The position numbers and the translations under genes were made by a program. 12,500 nt of DNA, taken from Penaeus vannamei (Eukaryota > Arthropoda > Malacostraca > Decapoda > Penaeidae). The notes under the pieces were generated by a model that saw only the letters and a program-made list of their open reading frames with translations, made no database searches and was not told where the DNA came from. Location of the stretch: the NCBI RefSeq assembly GCF_042767895.1, contig NC_091550.1, forward strand, positions 49,174,845 through 49,187,344, in the 5' to 3' direction. Of this stretch, positions 9,471-12,500 are shown in pieces; the stretch's first letter is position 1, and every line of letters starts with the position of its first letter.

Positions 9471-9521
9471 ACACATCAAAGAAAAAAAAAAAAAAAAAAA
9501 AAAAAAAAAGACACATCAAAG
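9471..9521 (+). mobile_element. Poly(A) insertion bounded by an 11-bp direct repeat
   Basis: ACACATCAAAG at 9471-9481 is followed immediately by A28 (9482-9509), one G, and then the same ACACATCAAAG at 9511-9521. An A run between identical direct repeats is the footprint expected if LINE-type target-primed reverse transcription inserted only a poly(A) tail, with the repeat as target-site duplication. A small tandem duplication followed by A-run expansion would look similar. Confidence 0.4.
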
Positions 9522-9689
9522 TGAAAAAAGCCACATCACAGAAGTCAAGTAGCTCCCCGCCCCGCCACCGTCCCCGCCCGAGGTGGAATTTCATCTCCGA
9601 AACTTTTGCGACGGCGACCTGACACATTGCCATTGGGCGGCAGGCGTCTCTCGCGACACCGCATCAAGGTGTCGGTTACGCCGGACACT
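9522..9689. other. Unique GC-leaning sequence with a stem-loop
   Basis: Mixed sequence containing a perfect inverted repeat, CGACACC 9654-9660 and GGTGTCG 9668-9674, with a 7-nt loop, and a smaller one, TGCC/GGCA, just to the left. No gene was recognised. Confidence 0.5.
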
Positions 9690-9712
9690 TTCCTTCCTTC
9701 CTTCCTTCCTTC
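9690..9712. repeat. (TTCC)5 tetranucleotide microsatellite
   Basis: Five perfect TTCC units (9690-9709) plus TTC, flanked by pyrimidine-rich bases. Confidence 0.95.
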
Positions 9713-9730
9713 TTTTGGTTTGTGATATTC

Positions 9731-10151
9731 GGGATGGATGAATAGGTGGATTGGTGGGTGGATTGGTGGGTGGATGTGTAGGTAGGTGGGTGGGTGGGTG
9801 GATGGGTGGGTGGAGTGAGGTGGGTGGGTGGATGGGTGGGTGGGTGGGTGGATTGGTGGGTGGGTGGGTGGATTGGTGGGTGGGTGGGTGGATGTGTAGG
9901 TGGGTGGGTGGGTGGATGGATGAATGGGTGGATTGGTTGGTGGGTGGAGCGTTGGATAAGGGGGGTGGTTGGGTGGGTGGATGGATCTGTGGGTGGAGGG
10001 TTGGATAACGGGGGTGGTTGGATGGACAGATGGATGGATGGATGCGTGGGTGGTTGTATGAGTGAGTGGGTGGGTGGTTGCAGGAGTGAGTGAGTGGGTG
10101 GATGGATGAGTGGGTGGGTGGATAGTTAGATGAATAAATAGATGGATGGAT
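9731..10151. repeat. TGGG/TGGA tetranucleotide array, ~420 bp
   Basis: A long array of tetranucleotides dominated by TGGG and TGGA, with variants TGGT, GTGT, TGAG and TAGA. GGATTGGTGGGTGGGT blocks recur at 16-20 bp steps in 9750-9910. The right edge decays through GATGGATG into unique sequence. Reading the minus strand gives Thr-His-Pro/Ser/Pro repeats in an unbroken frame, which follows from the 4-bp unit reading as a 12-bp codon cycle; it is not called a gene. Confidence 0.95.
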
Positions 10152-10154
10152 GTC

Positions 10155-10403
10155 ACTTTCATTGCGAAAATATCAAATCTGGGAGAAATCTGACCATCAT
10201 TAATATTGTACACATTTTGCCTGTCCAAACTCTTATCGGTTTCGCTACCACCAAATTCTAACCTTTTCAAGCGAGCTGGATGCGTCCGCCACGCCGGCTT
10301 TCGTTTACCTTAGGTCGAAAGCCACAATAACTCAAACTCATAAACGCACTTGCAATTATCTACCTGGTTGACAATATCATTCAGGGTCAATCGGTCTGGT
10401 AAT
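10155..10403. other. Unique sequence, no gene recognised
   Basis: About 250 bp of ordinary sequence between the TGGG/TGGA array and the next pyrimidine tract. It contains the hairpin at 10296-10323 described separately. Confidence 0.5.
10296..10323. other. Compact stem-loop with an 8-bp perfect stem
   Basis: GGCTTTCG (10296-10303) and CGAAAGCC (10316-10323) form an 8-bp stem. The 12-nt loop TTTACCTTAGGT contains ACCT-T-AGGT, which could extend pairing above a TTT bulge. The outline recalls a metazoan histone 3'-end stem-loop, but the sequence does not match that consensus, and no histone frame lies beside it. Confidence 0.4.
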
Positions 10404-10668
10404 CTCTCTTTCTTTCTTTCTTTCTTGTTTTTTTTTCTCTCTCTGCCCACTCTTTCCCCCTCTCTATTCCGAGCTCTTCTCTCTCTCTCTCTGTTCCTCC
10501 CCCCCTCTTTCCCGCTCTCTACCCCATCTCTTCTCTCTCCCTCTCCTTTCTCCCTCTTTCTCTCTCTCACCTCTCTCTCTGTCTCTTCTCTCTCCCACTC
10601 TCCTTCTCCCTCTTTCTCTCTCTCCCCCCTCTCCCTCTCCCTCTCCTTCTCCTTCACCCTCTCCCTCC
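10404..10668. repeat. Pyrimidine tract with a ~55-bp repeat and (TTTC)4
   Basis: It starts with about four TTTC tetranucleotides (10408-10425) and a T9-10 run, then CT-rich DNA. The motif CTTCTCTCTC recurs at about 10477, 10531 and 10586, a 54-55 bp period; the second and third units share CTCCCTCTTTCTCTCTCTC. The array ends in CTCCCT repeats. Confidence 0.85.
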
Positions 10669-10838
10669 AACACACAATCAACCAAATTAGACGCACCATC
10701 TTCCCTCAACAAATAGCGGTGGTAAGCAACCTTGAATCGGATCGCAGAGCAGTTACAAAAATCTCGAGGTTATGGACACGCCCCCTTTAATACGAGTATC
10801 TTGGCACCCCTGACATACAGAGCGCCTAAGACCTTAAG
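10669..10838. other. Unique spacer between pyrimidine and purine tracts
   Basis: About 170 bp of mixed sequence. The plus strand is pyrimidine-rich to its left and purine-rich to its right. No RNA gene, splice site or protein frame could be supported. Confidence 0.5.
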
Positions 10839-11042
10839 ATGGAAGTAGAAGGGAGACTAGGGGAGGAGGAGAGGGAGGGGGGGAGGAGGAGGAAGAGCAG
10901 GAGGGGGAAGAAAATCCGGGAGTTTTGGGAAAGGAAGAGGCAGAGAGGGAGGGAGCGGGAGAAGGGAAGGAAGAAGAAGAAGAAGAAGAAGAAGAAGAAG
11001 AAGAAGAAGAAGAAGAAGAAGAAGAAGAAGAAGAGAAGAAGG

Positions 11043-11130
<88 letters not shown>
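10839..11130. repeat. Purine tract containing (GAA)21 and (GA)39
   Basis: Irregular GGA/GGAA sequence (10839-10969) gives way to 21 perfect GAA units (10970-11032), a short GA-rich junction, and then 39 perfect GA units (11047-11124). All three motifs keep purines on the plus strand. The uninterrupted frame through this region translates only as Lys/Glu/Arg repeats. Confidence 0.96.
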
Positions 11131-11131
<1 letters not shown>

Positions 11132-11149
11132 GGGATGGATGAATGAGTT

Positions 11150-11504
<355 letters not shown>

Positions 11505-11508
11505 CTGT

Positions 11509-11653
11509 GGAAAGGTATGAATGAGAACGAATAACTTCACAATACACGAGATGTATTTAACCGGTTTCGATTATATCTGACGAAGATATAATCGAAACCG
11601 GTTAAATACATCTCTTGCATTGTGAAGTTATTCGTTCTCATTCATACCTTTCC
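11509..11653. mobile_element. Near-perfect 145-bp palindrome (foldback element)
   Basis: Two 69-bp arms (11509-11577 and 11585-11653) are reverse complements with only two mismatches (11547 against 11615, and 11544 against 11618), separated by a 7-nt loop TGACGAA. The outer ends read GGAAAGGTATGAATGAGAAC and its complement. Each arm contains AACCGGTTT (11559-11567; minus strand 11603-11595). There is no coding capacity. From memory the arms resemble a dispersed repeat that often flanks microsatellites in penaeid shrimp; that identification was not checked. The element lies between TA/AC repeats on the left and CATA/TATA repeats on the right. It is either a foldback MITE or an inverted duplication of a 69-bp repeat unit. 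Confidence 0.7.
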
Positions 11654-11762
11654 CCATTTGTCTACATGAATACGGTTCATACATATATACATACATATAT
11701 ATACATATATATATGCATACATATACATACTGTGTACAAAATTCTTAGAAAACACGGAAATT
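11654..11762. repeat. CATA/TATA-rich flank of the palindrome
   Basis: After about 25 bp of mixed sequence, 11680-11730 is an ACATATAT/CATACATA mosaic. ATACTGTG occurs at 11727-11734 and also at 11502-11509, so an 8-bp direct repeat brackets the palindrome together with this flank. Confidence 0.7.
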
Positions 11763-11843
11763 GAAGAAGAAGAAGAAGAAGAAGAAGAAGAAGAAGAAGA
11801 AGAAGAAGAGGAGGAGGAGGAAGAAGAAGAAGCAGCAGAAGCA
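11763..11843. repeat. (GAA)15 (GAG)4 (GAA)4 with GCA variants
   Basis: Fifteen GAA units (11763-11807), four GAG (11808-11819), four GAA (11820-11831), then GCA GCA GAA GCA (11832-11843). The block structure shows point-mutated units that later expanded. Confidence 0.95.
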
Positions 11844-12125
11844 AAAGAGAAAGAAAAAAAATAGAAAAAACAAAAAGAAAGAAAAAACAAAGAAAAGAAA
11901 AAAAGAAAAAAAAATAAAATACATAAATGAAATTAAAAGAATGAATAAACAACTAAAGAAAAAAGAATGAATAAACAATTAAAGAAAAAAGAAACAAAAA
12001 AAAAAAAGAAATAATAAACAAAATAAAACATAATAAAAGAAAAAAATAATGAAAAATAAAAACAGAAAGAATAAACAAACAAAAAAAACAAGAATAAATA
12101 AACAAAGAAAAAGGAAAAAAACAAG
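11844..12125. repeat. A-rich low-complexity tract with a 26-bp duplication
   Basis: Mostly A with G, T and occasional C, in AAAG, AAAC and AATAAA units. A 26-bp unit containing GAATGAATAAACAA is repeated in tandem with one difference (ATGAATAAAC at 11941 and 11967). Many AATAAA hexamers occur, so none can be taken as a poly(A) signal. An A12 run lies near 12000. Confidence 0.9.
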
Positions 12126-12360
12126 CCCGATTCCTAGAATCATCCCCCATCCCCTCCCCCCTCCCAGAACAAGCCAAGCCACGCCCCTCGGCTGTGCACA
12201 GGGACCCGGGCCGACGAGCCTCCTCCACCTCCTCCTCCTCCTCCTCCACACCTTGCCATAAAACTCTTATCTCGCGCCTTCAAAATATTTTATGAGCTGC
12301 GATACTGGACCATCAAGGCTGCCCCGAGTAATTGCTGTCTGCGCGCGGTGGACGGGGCAT
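12126..12360. other. Unique GC-mixed sequence with a short CCT repeat
   Basis: A C-rich run at 12143-12166, mixed sequence, a (CCT)-type microsatellite at about 12219-12246, then about 110 bp of ordinary sequence with AT-rich and CpG-rich parts (12255-12360). No gene was recognised. Confidence 0.55.
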
Positions 12361-12468
12361 GGGGATGAGCGAGAATCAGAGACGCGAAGAGAGGAAAGGA
12401 AGAAGAGAGTTAGGGATTGATAGGAAGATAGAGAAGAGGAGAGATAGATGGATGGATAGATAAGACAA

Positions 12469-12500
<32 letters not shown>
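12361..12500. repeat. Purine-rich tract ending in (GA)15 at the window edge
   Basis: GA-rich mixture with GATA/GATG units (12420-12460), ending in at least 15 perfect GA dinucleotides (12471-12500). The array is cut by the end of the window, so its true length is unknown. Confidence 0.92.

Noticed and set aside
9731..10151. Telomeric or subtelomeric repeat
   Set aside because: The unit is TGGG/TGGA, not the arthropod TTAGG; it is an internal SSR with unique sequence on both sides.
9545..10270. 241-codon Thr-His-Pro-rich minus-strand frame resembling a mucin- or cuticle-like repeat protein
   Set aside because: It is the translation of a degenerate TGGG/TGGA tetranucleotide array; the non-repeat ends show no signal peptide or known domain.

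Overview
This window looks like intergenic or intronic DNA from a eukaryotic nuclear genome with extreme simple-sequence content. The best guess for the source is a decapod crustacean, most likely a penaeid shrimp. Three things point that way: roughly three-fifths of the bases (by eye) lie in CT/GA, AC, AT, GAA, homopolymer and short minisatellite tracts; SSRs switch abruptly from one motif to another; and a 145-bp near-perfect palindrome at 11509-11653 has arms resembling, from memory, a dispersed repeat seen beside microsatellites in penaeid shrimp. That resemblance was not checked against a database. I see no bacterial operon, rRNA, tRNA, CRISPR array or recognisable protein gene. The long open frames here are translations of stop-poor simple repeats (Ser/Pro/Leu/Phe or Glu/Gly/Arg/Lys runs, Thr-His-Pro, Tyr-Ile) and are not annotated as genes.

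Layout. 1-765 is a polypyrimidine tract carrying four copies of a conserved core every 137-170 bp. 766-985 is mixed sequence. 986-1310 is pyrimidine-rich, 1311-1395 is a unique spacer, and 1396-1965 is almost pure purine. 1966-2797 is mostly ordinary sequence with a TATA-like box, a G12 run and a 9-bp minisatellite lying inside a possible 235-bp terminal-inverted-repeat element. 2798-2892 is (AC)33A29. 2893-3880 is dense in CpG and contains an A30 run. 4051-4832 is C/T-rich, 4833-4925 is a spacer, and 4926-6090 is a purine tract built from 30-bp and 28-bp minisatellites. 6091-6464 is unique. 6465-7101 is a pyrimidine tract carrying two copies of a 33-bp core about 311 bp apart. 7226-7950 is a ~50-bp minisatellite with a 157-bp higher-order period. 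8100-8572 is a purine tract with a 147-bp duplication. 8777-9092 is a 54/60-bp repeat running into (TC)50. 9093-9192 is a small unique island with splice-like signals on the minus strand. 9471-9521 is an A28 run between 11-bp direct repeats. 9731-10151 is a TGGG/TGGA array. 10404-10668 is pyrimidine-rich and 10839-11130 purine-rich. 11152-11490 holds AT and AC microsatellites. 11509-11653 is the palindrome. 11763-12125 is GAA-rich then A-rich, 12126-12360 is unique, and 12361-12500 is purine-rich and ends in (GA)n.

No genes can be shown to work together here. The interest lies in the repeat architecture: the palindromic element, the higher-order minisatellites, repeated switching of purine/pyrimidine strand polarity, the poly(A)-only insertion signature, and small unique islands that could hold regulatory elements or tiny exons.
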